Source: Streptomyces sp. CA-210063
GTDB lineage: Bacteria > Actinomycetota > Actinomycetes > Streptomycetales > Streptomycetaceae
Length of the DNA: 64,000 bases
Assembly: GCF_024612015.1 (NCBI RefSeq)
Contig: NZ_CP102512.1
Coordinates: 4,650,001 to 4,714,000, forward strand
Direction: 5' to 3'
Below the pieces are notes generated by a model. The model made no database searches. It saw nothing but the letters and a program-made list of their open reading frames with translations, and was not told where the DNA came from. Shown in pieces: positions 29,659 to 39,353 of the stretch (the stretch's first letter is position 1; each line of letters starts with the position of its first letter). The position numbers were made by a program, and so were the translations under genes.

Positions 29659-32600
29659 TCAGCGGCGACGCCGCCCCCAGCCACCGCGTCCCTCGTCGGA
29701 TTCGTCGTCGCCATGCGACCCCAGCAGTTCGTCCGCCAGCGTCGGCAGATCGTCCAGCGGCGTCTCCTCGGCCCAGTCCGACCGAGGCCGCCGCCGCGGA
29801 ACCCCCTCCGTATCCACCTGCGGAAGCTCCCGCGTCCGATCCTCCGTCCCGTCAGGGCCGGGCCGCTCATCCCGGAAGATTCCCGGCGGCACCCGATCCT
29901 CCCGCACCGGCGGCAGTACAGCCGTCTCATCAGCCGCCCCGGAAGGCACTTGCGGCAACACCGCGGTCTCATCCTCCGGAGCCCCAGCCGAAGGCGATCC
30001 AGAACCCACATCGGACCCCGAACCCGAACCCGAGCCCGAGCCCGCCCCCGGCGGCACCGGCGGCTTCGGCAACTTCGCCGTCGTCTCCGAGTCGGACACA
30101 CCCGCCGAACCCCGCGAGCCCCGCGAACCAGCCCCACCCGGCCCGTCCTCCCGCACCGGCGGCAGCACAGCCGTCTCATCCACCGGCCCACCCGACGCAT
30201 TCGTCGGCGTCACCAGCGGCGTAGCCACAGTCGCCGCCTCGTCACCGCCCCTCGAAGCCCGCCCGTCCCTCGAAGCCCCGGCAGCCCGACGCTCAGCCGC
30301 AGCAACCCCCTCGGCCTCAGCAGCGGCCTCCGCCGCCCGCTCCGCCGCGACCCGCCCGGCCTCAGCCGCCGCGGCAACCCGCTCAGCCTCCGCGGCGGCG
30401 GCCACCCGCCGAGCCTCCTCGGCCCGAAGCAACGCCTCCTCGGCCTTCCGCTGCTTCTCCAGGCGGCGCGCTTCGGCCTCCTCCCGCAGCCGCTGCTCCT
30501 CCGCGGCCTGCTGACGACGCCGTTCCTCCTCGACCCGCCGCCGTTCTTCCTGCTCGGCCCGGGCCTTCTCCTCCGCGAGGAGCCGCGCCTGCTCCTCCTC
30601 GGCACGGCGACGCGCCTCCTCGGCCCGCTGCCGGGCCTCCTCGGCCTGTCGCTCCGCCTCGCGCCGCTGAGCCTCCTCCAGCTCGCGCCGCTTGCGCTCC
30701 TGCTCCTCGGCGCGCAGCCGGGCGAGCTCCTCCTGGCGCTCACGCTCCAGCCGCTCCTCCTCGGCCTTCCGCGCGGCCTCTTCCTCGGCCTTGCGCCGCG
30801 CCTCCTCCTCGGCCTTGCGCCGAGCCTCCTCCTGCGCCTTCACCTCGGCCTCGGAGAGCGGCAGCATCACATCGAGCCGATGCCGGACGACGGTCGTGAC
30901 GGCCTCGGGATCCTGCGCGGCGTCGACCACCAAATAACGCCCGGCGTCCGCGGCGGCAAGCGTCAGGAACCCCGCCCGCACCCGCTCATGGAACTCGGCC
31001 GGCTCCGACTCCAGCCGATCCGGCGCCTCGGTGAACCGCTCCCGGGCCGCTTCGGGCGACACATCCAGCAGCACCGTCAGATGAGGCACGAGCCCATCCG
31101 TCGCCCACCGCGAAATCCGGGCGATCTCCGTGGGCGAGAGATCCCGCCCGGCTCCCTGATAGGCCACGGACGAATCGATGTACCGATCCGAGATGACCAC
31201 CGCACCCCGCTCCAGAGCGGGCCGCACCACGGTGTCCACATGCTCGGCACGATCCGCCGCGTAGAGCAGCGCCTCTGCCCGGTGCGACAGCCCGGCCGAC
31301 GACACGTCCAACAGGATCGACCGCAGCCGCTTCCCCACCGGAGTGGCCCCCGGCTCCCGCGTCACCACGACCTCGTGCCCCTTGGCCCGAATCCACTCGG
31401 CGAGCGCCTCGACCTGGGTGGACTTCCCGGCACCGTCACCGCCCTCCAGAGCGATGAAGAACCCCGAAGAGGCAGGCGCCTGATCCGGGTCGTCGCCCTT
31501 CAGCAACGCGTCCCGCAGATCCTGCCGGAGCGGCACCCCGGACCGGTCGTCGACCTTGGCGAGCACCAGCGCCGCCACCGGCAGCAGCAGCGCCCCCACC
31601 AGCATCAACGTGAACGCCGCACCCCCGTGCGCGAACACGAACTTGCCGCTCTCCAACCGGTGCGGCCCGATGACGGCGGCGAACAGCGGAGCGACGAGCG
31701 CCGCCACCGCCACGAACACCCGTACGACCGCATGCAGATGCTCGGTGGTCCGCGCGCGCCGGAAGTCCTCGGCCTCCTGGTCGAGCAGCGTGTGCCCGGT
31801 GTTCGCGGCGATCCCCGCGCCGACACCCGCCAGCCCCAGGATCAGCACCACACTCGTGACATCCGGCGTCAGCCCGGCGGCGAGCAGCGCGATGCCCGTG
31901 AAAGCGATGGCCAAGGCAAGCAGCCGACGCCGCGACAGCGAGCGCAGCACGGACGGCGCCCGGCGGATCCCGACGACGACCCCGCCGGTCAGAGCGACGA
32001 CCAGCAGCCCGTACGTCACCGGCCCGCCGCCCAGGTCCTTGGCGTGCAGCACGGCGACGGCGACAGCCGCGGCGACCGCACCGGCGACAGCACCGCACGC
32101 GGGCACCAGGAGCGGGATCGCACCCGTCCGGCCCTTGTCGACACCCGTGCCGGTCTTGGGCCGGCGCAGCCCCTCGAGCGGCGACCGCGCACGCGGAGTG
32201 CGCGTCTTGGGCAGGTCGAGGAAGGTCACCACGGACAGCGAGGCGGCGAAAAGCCCGGCGGCGACGTACGAGGCGAGCGCGGCCTGGTGCTGCGCGAACC
32301 AGTCGATGCCCGCGCCCAGCAGGTTGTTGAGCAGCGAGGCGACGACGAGCACGGCGGCCGCGAGGGGCACCGCCACGAATCCGGTACGCAGGGACAGGCG
32401 CCGCAGCGCGTCCATGTGGTCCGGCAGCGGGCGCACCGTCGCGCCCTCCGGCGGCGGGGCGGGCAGCAGCGCGGGCGCCGCGCTCTCCCGGCAGACCGCC
32501 CAGAACCGCTCGGCGACACCGGCCACGAACGCGGTGACCAGCAGTACCGCGAGCGCGTTGTCCGGCGTCCAGTCGATCCACAGGGGCGCCACGATCAGCA

Positions 32601-32988
32601 GCAGGACCCGCACCCCGTCCGCGCCGACCATGGTCCAGCGGCGGTCGAGCGGACCCTCCTGCGAGGTCAGCGAGGTGAGCGGCCCGAGGAGCACGGCCCC
32701 GAAGAGCAGGGTCGCGAGGGCGCGTGTGCCGAAGACAACCGCGACTGTCAGGGCAACGCCCCGGTACCCGCCGCCGAAGGAGCCCTCGGCGATCGCCGTC
32801 TGGAAGGCGAGGAGCACCAGCACGAACAGCGCGAGCACATCGCCCACGCCGCCCACGAGCTGTGCGCTCCACAACCGTTTCAGCTGCGGTCGGCGTAGCA
32901 GCGCCCGGACGGCGCGCTCCCTGGAATCGGCCACCAGGGCGTCGTCGGAGGCCGGGTCATGGGCCGTCGGCTGCTCGGCTCGCATCAT
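29659..32988 (-). CDS. tmk: Thymidylate kinase fused to an MFS-like membrane domain
   Basis: This 1109-residue protein is about five times longer than normal dTMP kinase. Residues about 35-450 form a 10-12-segment MFS-like membrane domain. The kinase domain is at about 510-720: FIALEGGDGAGKSTQVEALA (P-loop), VVTREPGATPVGKRLRSILL, VVISDRYIDSSVAYQGAGRD, LTVLLDVSPEAARERF. It makes dTDP from dTMP. A very long charged coiled coil follows (KAEEEARRKAEEEAARKAEE, about 735-900), then an acidic disordered tail with repeated DETAVLPPVRED-type units. Fused kinases of this shape are known in Streptomyces (SCO3542-like). The role of the membrane part is unknown. It lies between topA and holB. Confidence 0.9.
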   Translation of the reverse strand: MMRAEQPTAHDPASDDALVADSRERAVRALLRRPQLKRLWSAQLVGGVGDVLALFVLVLLAFQTAIAEGSFGGGYRGVALTVAVVFGTRALATLLFGAVLLGPLTSLTSQEGPLDRRWTMVGADGVRVLLLIVAPLWIDWTPDNALAVLLVTAFVAGVAERFWAVCRESAAPALLPAPPPEGATVRPLPDHMDALRRLSLRTGFVAVPLAAAVLVVASLLNNLLGAGIDWFAQHQAALASYVAAGLFAASLSVVTFLDLPKTRTPRARSPLEGLRRPKTGTGVDKGRTGAIPLLVPACGAVAGAVAAAVAVAVLHAKDLGGGPVTYGLLVVALTGGVVVGIRRAPSVLRSLSRRRLLALAIAFTGIALLAAGLTPDVTSVVLILGLAGVGAGIAANTGHTLLDQEAEDFRRARTTEHLHAVVRVFVAVAALVAPLFAAVIGPHRLESGKFVFAHGGAAFTLMLVGALLLPVAALVLAKVDDRSGVPLRQDLRDALLKGDDPDQAPASSGFFIALEGGDGAGKSTQVEALAEWIRAKGHEVVVTREPGATPVGKRLRSILLDVSSAGLSHRAEALLYAADRAEHVDTVVRPALERGAVVISDRYIDSSVAYQGAGRDLSPTEIARISRWATDGLVPHLTVLLDVSPEAARERFTEAPDRLESEPAEFHERVRAGFLTLAAADAGRYLVVDAAQDPEAVTTVVRHRLDVMLPLSEAEVKAQEEARRKAEEEARRKAEEEAARKAEEERLERERQEELARLRAEEQERKRRELEEAQRREAERQAEEARQRAEEARRRAEEEQARLLAEEKARAEQEERRRVEEERRRQQAAEEQRLREEAEARRLEKQRKAEEALLRAEEARRVAAAAEAERVAAAAEAGRVAAERAAEAAAEAEGVAAAERRAAGASRDGRASRGGDEAATVATPLVTPTNASGGPVDETAVLPPVREDGPGGAGSRGSRGSAGVSDSETTAKLPKPPVPPGAGSGSGSGSGSDVGSGSPSAGAPEDETAVLPQVPSGAADETAVLPPVREDRVPPGIFRDERPGPDGTEDRTRELPQVDTEGVPRRRPRSDWAEETPLDDLPTLADELLGSHGDDESDEGRGGWGRRRR

Positions 32989-33130
32989 GCTTTCAGCCTA
33001 TCGGCACCCACCGACACCCCGAAGCAGCGCCCGAACGCACGCACGCCCCACCACCAAGTCGCACAAAACCCGCACACATTCAGCAAAGCAAAGGTGAAGT
33101 TTCCAGCCACGTGGCAGTGCAGCCCACCCA

Positions 33131-33163
33131 GGGGCGCGGGGAACCGCGCGACCAGCCACAACC
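33131..33163. repeat. Dispersed Streptomyces intergenic repeat, copy 1
   Basis: GGGGCGCGGGGAACCGCGCG followed by ACCAGCCACAACC is the complement of a short sequence that I know to be scattered between genes of many Streptomyces genomes. A second, opposite copy is at 48455-48497. Here it sits after the topA stop, in the topA-tmk gap. It may work as a terminator or a mobile palindromic repeat. Confidence 0.6.
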
Positions 33164-33200
33164 AACCCGCAGTCGCCGATCCACCCGCACCCCCGAGCGA

Positions 33201-36053
33201 CTAGGCGTCCTGGTCCCCGGATGCCGCGGCCTTCTTCGCAGCCACCTTCTTCGCGGGAGCCGCTTTCTTGGCGGCGGCCGTCTTCGAAGTCGCCGTCTTC
33301 TTGGCGGCGGTCTTCTTGGCCGGCGCCGCCTTCTTCGCCGCGGTGGCCTTGGTCGCCGTCTTCTTCGCGGGCGCCTTCTTCGCCGTCTTCTTGGCGGGAG
33401 CCTTCGCCCGCTTCTCCGCGAGCAGCTCGAACCCACGCTCGGGCGTGATCGTCTCCACGCTGTCCTCGGACCGCAGCGTCGCGTTGGTCTCGCCATCGGT
33501 GACGTACGGGCCGAAGCGGCCGTCCTTCACCACGACGGGCTTCGCGCTGACCGGGTCCTCGCCCAGCTCCTTCAGCGGCGGCTTGGCGGCGGCCCGCCCG
33601 CGCTGCTTGGGCTGGGCATAGATCGCCAGCGCCTCTTCGAGGGTGATCGTGAAGAGCTGGTCCTCGGTCTGCAGCGACCGCGAGTCCGTGCCCTTCTTCA
33701 GATACGGCCCGTACCGCCCGTTCTGCGCGGTGATCTCCTGGCCCTCGGCGTCGACGCCGACGACCCGCGGCAGGGACATCAGCTTCAGCGCGTCGTCCAG
33801 CGTCACCGTGTCCAGCGACATCGACTTGAACAGCGAGGCCGTACGCGGCTTGACCGCGTTCTTGCCGGTCTTCGGGGTGCCCTCGGGAAGCACCTCGGTG
33901 ACATACGGGCCGTAGCGGCCGTCCCGGGCGATGATCTGGTGGCCCGTCGCCGGGTCGGCGCCGAGCTCGAAGTCACCGCTCGGCTTGGCGAGCAGTTCCT
34001 CCGCGTACTCGACGGACAGCTCGTCCGGGGCGAGGTCCTCGGGCACGTCCGCCCGCTGATGGCCCTCGGCGTCCTTCTCGCCCCGCTCGATGTACGGGCC
34101 GTAGCGCCCGACGCGCAGCACGATGTCGTTGCCGACGGGGAACGACGAGACCTCGCGCGCGTCGATCGCGCCCAGGTCGGTCACCAGCTCCTTCAGCCCA
34201 CCGAGGTGGTCACCGTCACCGTTGCCGGCCTCGGCCGCACTGCCGTTCGCCCCCGTGCTCTCGCCGAAGTAGAACCGCTTCAGCCACGGCACCGACTGGG
34301 CCTCGCCGCGCGCGATGCGGTCGAGGTCGTCCTCCATCTTGGCGGTGAAGTCGTAGTCGACGAGCCGCCCGAAGTGCTTCTCCAGAAGGTTGACCACGGC
34401 GAAGCTCAGGAAGGACGGCACCAGGGCCGTGCCCTTCTTGAAGACGTACCCGCGGTCGAGGATCGTGCCGATGATCGACGCGTACGTAGACGGGCGGCCG
34501 ATCTCGCGCTCTTCGAGCTCCTTGACCAGCGACGCCTCGGTGTAGCGGGCCGGGGGCTTCGTGGCGTGCCCGTCGACCGTGATCTCCTCGGCGGAGAGCG
34601 CGTCACCCTCGTTGACCTGCGGCAGCCGGCGCTCGCGGTCGTCCAGCTCGGCGTTCGGGTCGTCGGCACCCTCGACGTAGGCCTTGAGGAAGCCGTGGAA
34701 GGTGATCGTCTTGCCGGAGGCGCTGAACTCGGCGTCCCGGCCGTCGGCGGCGGTGCCACCGATCTTCACCGTGACGCTGTTGCCCGTCGCGTCCTTCATC
34801 TGGGAAGCGACCGTCCGCTTCCAGATCAGCTCGTAGAGCCTGAACTGGTCGCCGGCCAGACCGGTCTCGGCGGGCGTGCGGAAACGATCACCCGAGGGTC
34901 GGATCGCCTCGTGCGCCTCCTGCGCGTTCTTGACCTTCCCGGCGTACGTACGCGGCTGTGCCGGCAGATAGTCGGCGCCGTACAGCTGCGTGACCTGAGC
35001 GCGGGCGGCGGCCACGGCGGTGTCGCTCAGCGTGGTGGAGTCCGTACGCATATAGGTGATGAAGCCGTTTTCGTACAGCTTCTGCGCCACCTGCATCGTC
35101 GCCTTGGCGCCGAAGCCCAGCTTGCGCGACGCCTCCTGCTGGAGGGTCGTCGTACGGAACGGGGCGTACGGCGAGCGGCGGTACGGCTTGGACTCGACGG
35201 ACCGGACCGCGAACCGGGTGTTCTCCAGGGCGGCGGCCAGCGCGCGGGCGTTCGCCTCGTCCAGGTGCAGGATGTTGGCGCTCTTGAGCTGCCCGACCGA
35301 GTCGAAGTCACGGCCCTGCGCGACACGCCGGCCGTCGACCGACTGCAGGCGGGCGACCAGGGACGACGGGTCGGACGCGTCACCGGCGCGGCCGGTCGCG
35401 AAGGTGCCGGTCAGGTCCCAGTACTCGGCGGAACGGAACGCGATCCGCTCGCGCTCCCGCTCCACCACGAGCCGGGTCGCGACCGACTGGACACGGCCCG
35501 CCGACAGCCGCGGCATGACCTTCTTCCACAGGACCGGCGAGACCTCGTAGCCGTAGAGGCGGTCGAGGATGCGGCGGGTCTCCTGGGCGTCGACCAGCTT
35601 CTGGTTCAGCTCGCGCGGGTTGGCGACGGCGGCCTGGATCGCGGCCTTGGTGATCTCGTGGAAGACCATCCGCTTGACCGGGACCTTGGGCTTCAGGACC
35701 TCCTGGAGGTGCCACGCGATGGCCTCGCCCTCGCGGTCCTCATCGGTGGCGAGGAAGAGCTCGTCGGACTCCTTGAGCAGGTCCTTGAGCTTCCTGACCT
35801 GCGCCTTCTTGTCCGCGTTGACCACGTAGATGGGCGCGAAGTCGTGCTCGACGTCCACGCCGAGGCGGCGCACCTCGCCGGTGTACTGCTCGGGCACCTC
35901 CGCGGCGCCGTTGGGAAGGTCGCGGATGTGCCCCACGCTCGCCTCGACGATGTAGCCGGGGCCGAGATAGCCCTTGATCGTCTTCGCCTTGGCAGGCGAC
36001 TCGACGATGACGAGTCGGCGGCCGCCCTTCGCGGTCTCGCTGGTCGGGGACAA
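33201..36053 (-). CDS. topA: DNA topoisomerase I
   Basis: This 950-residue type IA topoisomerase starts at TTG 36051-36053 (SPTSETAKGGRRLVIVESPA). The TOPRIM domain has LVIVESPAKAKTIKGYLG and LFLATDEDREGEAIAWHLQ. The catalytic tyrosine is in ENGFITYMRTDSTTLSDTAV. Instead of zinc fingers the C-terminus carries repeated GRYGPYI/GRFGPYV units, then a long Lys/Ala tail (AKKTAKKAPAKKTATKATAA) typical of actinobacteria that aids processive DNA relaxation. It removes negative supercoils. The frame is open further upstream, but the TTG matches the known Streptomyces start. The 308-bp gap upstream (36054-36361) holds a small dyad and probably the topA promoter. Confidence 0.95.
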   Translation of the reverse strand: MSPTSETAKGGRRLVIVESPAKAKTIKGYLGPGYIVEASVGHIRDLPNGAAEVPEQYTGEVRRLGVDVEHDFAPIYVVNADKKAQVRKLKDLLKESDELFLATDEDREGEAIAWHLQEVLKPKVPVKRMVFHEITKAAIQAAVANPRELNQKLVDAQETRRILDRLYGYEVSPVLWKKVMPRLSAGRVQSVATRLVVERERERIAFRSAEYWDLTGTFATGRAGDASDPSSLVARLQSVDGRRVAQGRDFDSVGQLKSANILHLDEANARALAAALENTRFAVRSVESKPYRRSPYAPFRTTTLQQEASRKLGFGAKATMQVAQKLYENGFITYMRTDSTTLSDTAVAAARAQVTQLYGADYLPAQPRTYAGKVKNAQEAHEAIRPSGDRFRTPAETGLAGDQFRLYELIWKRTVASQMKDATGNSVTVKIGGTAADGRDAEFSASGKTITFHGFLKAYVEGADDPNAELDDRERRLPQVNEGDALSAEEITVDGHATKPPARYTEASLVKELEEREIGRPSTYASIIGTILDRGYVFKKGTALVPSFLSFAVVNLLEKHFGRLVDYDFTAKMEDDLDRIARGEAQSVPWLKRFYFGESTGANGSAAEAGNGDGDHLGGLKELVTDLGAIDAREVSSFPVGNDIVLRVGRYGPYIERGEKDAEGHQRADVPEDLAPDELSVEYAEELLAKPSGDFELGADPATGHQIIARDGRYGPYVTEVLPEGTPKTGKNAVKPRTASLFKSMSLDTVTLDDALKLMSLPRVVGVDAEGQEITAQNGRYGPYLKKGTDSRSLQTEDQLFTITLEEALAIYAQPKQRGRAAAKPPLKELGEDPVSAKPVVVKDGRFGPYVTDGETNATLRSEDSVETITPERGFELLAEKRAKAPAKKTAKKAPAKKTATKATAAKKAAPAKKTAAKKTATSKTAAAKKAAPAKKVAAKKAAASGDQDA

Positions 36054-36117
36054 CTTCGCTCTTCTCTCCGGTCGACGCTGGGTTCCCCCAGGCTTGCGTC
36101 CCGGGGCGGGCACCCCC

Positions 36118-36133
36118 TGAGGCAGGTGCCTCA
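36118..36133. promoter_or_regulatory. Small dyad in the topA upstream gap
   Basis: TGAGGC (36118-36123) and GCCTCA (36128-36133) flank AGGT. It lies 65 bp before the topA TTG. It could be an operator or a leader hairpin. Nothing else in 36134-36361 stands out. Confidence 0.3.
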
Positions 36134-36361
36134 CACGGGGCTCGGCGTTCGGCCCGGGGGTCGGGTCATGCTGACGCTGCGGAGTGTGACGGTACATCCC
36201 GCCCCCGTGTCAAACGGGAAAAGCCCACAACGGCCACTCGAACGGTAACCCGACTACCGCCATTCCTGCCGCCCGGCGTGTTCTCCGATCCGTTCGAGCC
36301 GATGCGGAGGGTCACCTTTCCGTTACCGTGCACGCTCCCCGGCCCGGTTTCCGGTGCCCGC

Positions 36362-36559
36362 TCAGATCTGCGTGAAGCACCATGCGCCGAGCACGAGGGC
36401 GGTGACCGCCACGACGCTCGCGAGGGTCGCCGACGTCACGGGGCGCACCCCGTGGGCGACGGGCCGGCCCTGGCGCAGCCGGGTCGCGGTCCACAGCAGC
36501 AGCCCGCCTCCGAACAGGGCGAACACCACCCCCACGAAGATCGCCGGTCCGCTCTCCAT
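36362..36559 (-). CDS. Small membrane protein (65 aa)
   Basis: This 65-residue protein from ATG at 36557-36559 starts MESGPAIFVGVVFALFGGGL. It has two hydrophobic segments at about 6-23 and 42-61, separated by a basic loop (TRLRQGRPVAHGVRPV). No family is known to me. It stands alone between topA and the kinase gene, all on the minus strand. Confidence 0.6.
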   Translation of the reverse strand: MESGPAIFVGVVFALFGGGLLLWTATRLRQGRPVAHGVRPVTSATLASVVAVTALVLGAWCFTQI

Positions 36560-36655
36560 GTCCCGTCCTCCCACCCCTCGGCACCCGGGACGGGAGGCTG
36601 GCACGGATGGGAAGCGGGTGCGCGAACCCGAGGTGAACGCGAGGCGTCCGGGCCC

Positions 36656-39064
36656 TCAGACCGAGCCGGGCGTGGGTATCTTCCCGGTGGTCTTCGACAC
36701 GTCGGCGTTGCGCACCGTGCACACCACCTTGTTGAAGCCCTTCTTCCACTCGGTCTCGTCGGACACCCAGCCCGACACGATCAGGTCAGCGCCAGGCGCC
36801 CAAGTCGACTCGAACCTGTTGGTGCACAGCTTGCCCCCTTCGTCGAGGGCGCCCTGGAAGGTCATGCTGCCCGGGGCCTGCACCGATCCGACCACCTGAT
36901 CGGTGTGCGCTTCGGCACAGTCGGTCAGCGGCGCGTCGTACCCCTCGTCCTCCCTCGTGGTGTAGTCCCAGCAGTCGCCGACGGCCATCTGCGTGGGCCA
37001 CAGATTCATGCCCAGATCACGGAGCCGGCCCACCTCGCCGCCGATCGGGACGTGCTTGCCGAGTACGAGACATGCCGTACCGCCCTTGGCCGCGGTGAAT
37101 CCCTCCTTCGTCGGCACGAGCGCGTAGACCCCCGCGTCGGGCAGTGCCTCGGCCATCGGGTCCGCCTGGCTGCCGCAGCGCTGGGCGCCGCCGGCCTTGG
37201 CGTCCGCGTGGTCCGACGCGGTCTCTATCGCCACGACCTGGCCGTCCGGCCAGTCCTCGTCGCAGTCCACCACCCCGAGGTCGGGCACCGACTTGAACGC
37301 CGTCCCCGTCCAGACCGCCTTGACGCAGTCCCCCACCTCCAGCGGCCGTTTGAGGGCCGCCTGCTCGCCGTACGGATACTCCGACTGTGGTGACTCGAAC
37401 GGGGAATTCGAGGGCGACGAAGTCGGATCGGGGTCAGGAGGCAGCACGTTGACCACCACCCAGGTCCCGCCGCCCGCCACCAGCAGCACGGCGACCACGA
37501 CCGCGACGATCGCCGCCGCGGGCGTCTTCCGCTTCCCCCCACCGGGCGGCGGCCCCCCGGCCGTGATGGTCGGAAACCCCGCGTTCCCGGGCGGTTGACC
37601 GCCCCCGCCCCCGTACGGCGTCGACGGACTGGCCGCGTACGGCAGCGACTGGTTGCCCACCGTGCCGCCGTACGCCGCCGATTGCCCACCGGCACCGCTG
37701 CCGTACGGCGTGGCCGGATGGCCGACGGCACCGCCGTACGGCGACGACGGGCCTCCGGCAGCGCCACCGTAGGGCGTGCCCTGACCGCCCGCCGGGCTCC
37801 CGTAGGGCGTGGGCTGGCCTCCCCCGTACGGGCTGTAGCCGTCGTACGGGCCACGGGGCTGCTGCCCCTGCTGCCCTTGCTGCGCCGCGCCTGGGGTGGG
37901 CGGACCACCCGCCGGGGTGTTCGGTGACTGGGGCCCTCCGGGTGTGTGCGGGGCCCCCGGGGTCTGCGGCGTGTACGGCGTGTGGGGTGCGCCCGGCGTG
38001 TTCGGGGTGCCCCCGAGGCCGTGCTGCCCGGCGGCCACATACCCGGGCGGTGCGCTCGCCACGTATCCCGGAGGCGCACCGGCGGGCACATGACCGCCGG
38101 GCGTACCGGGCATGCCGGGAGTGGCAGGAGCCGGTCCGAAGCCCTCGGGCGCCGACGCGGGGGTGGCTCCCCAGCCCGGCGGTGTCGATGTGCCGCCCGC
38201 GTCCGCCACTCGCTCCAGACCCCGTGTCACCGCCTCCGGTGACAGTCGGCGCACCGGATCCTTGATGAGCAATCCGTGCAGGACGGGGGCCAGTTCACCG
38301 GCGCGAGCGGGTGGCGTCGCCTCCTCGCCGAGCAGGGCCGTGAGCGTCGCGTACTCACCGTGCCGGTCGAAGGGGCCGCGGCCCTCGACCGCCGCATACA
38401 GCGTGGCGCCGAGCGAGAACATGTCGGCGGCCGGCGTCGGCGGCTCGCCCCGCGCGCGCTCGGGGGCCAGATACCCGGGGGTGCCGAGGATGCCGGCGGT
38501 GGCGGTGAGCCGGGGCTCGCGGGACTCCGGCTGGAGCGCGATGCCGTAGTCGGTGAGCAGCACGCGCGCGTACGGGTCGCCCGAGGCGTCGGCCGCGAGC
38601 AGGATGTTGGCCGGTTTCACATCCCGGTGGAGTATGCCGATCCGGTGTCCCGCCGTGAGCGCGTCGAGGACGGCGAGCCCGATCCGGGCGACCTGCTCGG
38701 GCGGGAGCGGCCCCCGCTGCCGTACGACCGCCTGGAGGTCGATCGCGTCCGGCACGTACTCCATGACGATCCACGGCAGGCCCTCGTGCAGCACCACGTC
38801 GTGGACCGTCGCCACAAGCGGATGTCCACGCAGGCGCGCCGCGTGCCGGGCCTCGCTGCGGGCCCGGGCGATGCGCTGAGCGGGCTCGGTCGCGTCCATC
38901 GGGACGTCCGGCAGGGAGATCTCCTTCATGGAGACCTCGCAGGCCAACTCCTCGTCGTACGCGAGCCAGACCCTGCCCATGCCGCCCGCGCCCAGAGTGC
39001 GCAGCAGGCGATACCGGCCGTTGATGATCCTTCCCTGGCCCTGCTCCGGCGTATCCCCCGCCAT
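36656..39064 (-). CDS. Membrane Ser/Thr protein kinase with C-terminal sensor domain
   Basis: This 802-residue Hanks-type kinase starts at ATG 39062-39064 (MAGDTPEQGQGRIINGRYRL). It has LRTLGAGGMGRVWLAYDEEL as the glycine loop and a Lys in VSMKEIS. The catalytic loop is ILHRDVKPANILL, and the DFG position reads LLTDYGIALQ, with Tyr for Phe. GTPGYLAPERARGEPPTPAA and DMFSLGATLYAAVEGRGPFD follow. Residues about 300-560 are a Gly/Pro/Tyr-rich linker with YGG-type repeats. One membrane segment (AAIVAVVVAVLLVAGGGTWV) leads to an outer domain of two Cys-containing modules (VDCDEDWPDGQVV, LTDCAEAHTDQVVG) like septum-formation/DUF4190-type sensors. It should sense something outside and phosphorylate inside targets. 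Confidence 0.9.
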   Translation of the reverse strand: MAGDTPEQGQGRIINGRYRLLRTLGAGGMGRVWLAYDEELACEVSMKEISLPDVPMDATEPAQRIARARSEARHAARLRGHPLVATVHDVVLHEGLPWIVMEYVPDAIDLQAVVRQRGPLPPEQVARIGLAVLDALTAGHRIGILHRDVKPANILLAADASGDPYARVLLTDYGIALQPESREPRLTATAGILGTPGYLAPERARGEPPTPAADMFSLGATLYAAVEGRGPFDRHGEYATLTALLGEEATPPARAGELAPVLHGLLIKDPVRRLSPEAVTRGLERVADAGGTSTPPGWGATPASAPEGFGPAPATPGMPGTPGGHVPAGAPPGYVASAPPGYVAAGQHGLGGTPNTPGAPHTPYTPQTPGAPHTPGGPQSPNTPAGGPPTPGAAQQGQQGQQPRGPYDGYSPYGGGQPTPYGSPAGGQGTPYGGAAGGPSSPYGGAVGHPATPYGSGAGGQSAAYGGTVGNQSLPYAASPSTPYGGGGGQPPGNAGFPTITAGGPPPGGGKRKTPAAAIVAVVVAVLLVAGGGTWVVVNVLPPDPDPTSSPSNSPFESPQSEYPYGEQAALKRPLEVGDCVKAVWTGTAFKSVPDLGVVDCDEDWPDGQVVAIETASDHADAKAGGAQRCGSQADPMAEALPDAGVYALVPTKEGFTAAKGGTACLVLGKHVPIGGEVGRLRDLGMNLWPTQMAVGDCWDYTTREDEGYDAPLTDCAEAHTDQVVGSVQAPGSMTFQGALDEGGKLCTNRFESTWAPGADLIVSGWVSDETEWKKGFNKVVCTVRNADVSKTTGKIPTPGSV

Positions 39065-39353
39065 CGCGATCCCCCGATCCCCCAGAGACAGCGCGTGCCT
39101 CCCCCGAGGACACGTCGAATCCGTCTCTTGAAAATAGCCTCGCACGTGCCACTGACAGGAGGCCTTTTACCGACCAATCCAGACAGAGGGCGCACAGGAG
39201 ACTCAGGGGTACGAAGAGGCCACACCCGCCACGGGGACGGGCGTCGGGCGGGGCACCAATACCGTCACCGGACGGTGCGGAAATCGTCACCGGGCACGCA
39301 AGCCGGGCGGACCCCTCTCGCCGGTGCGGGCCCTTCCCGTCGCTGCCGGCGGC

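Noticed and set aside
29467..32898. Open frame of over 1100 codons on the plus strand, antisense to tmk
   Set aside because: It is made of Arg/Pro/Leu-rich low-complexity text, as expected opposite a GC-rich coiled-coil gene. The minus frame has clear kinase motifs.
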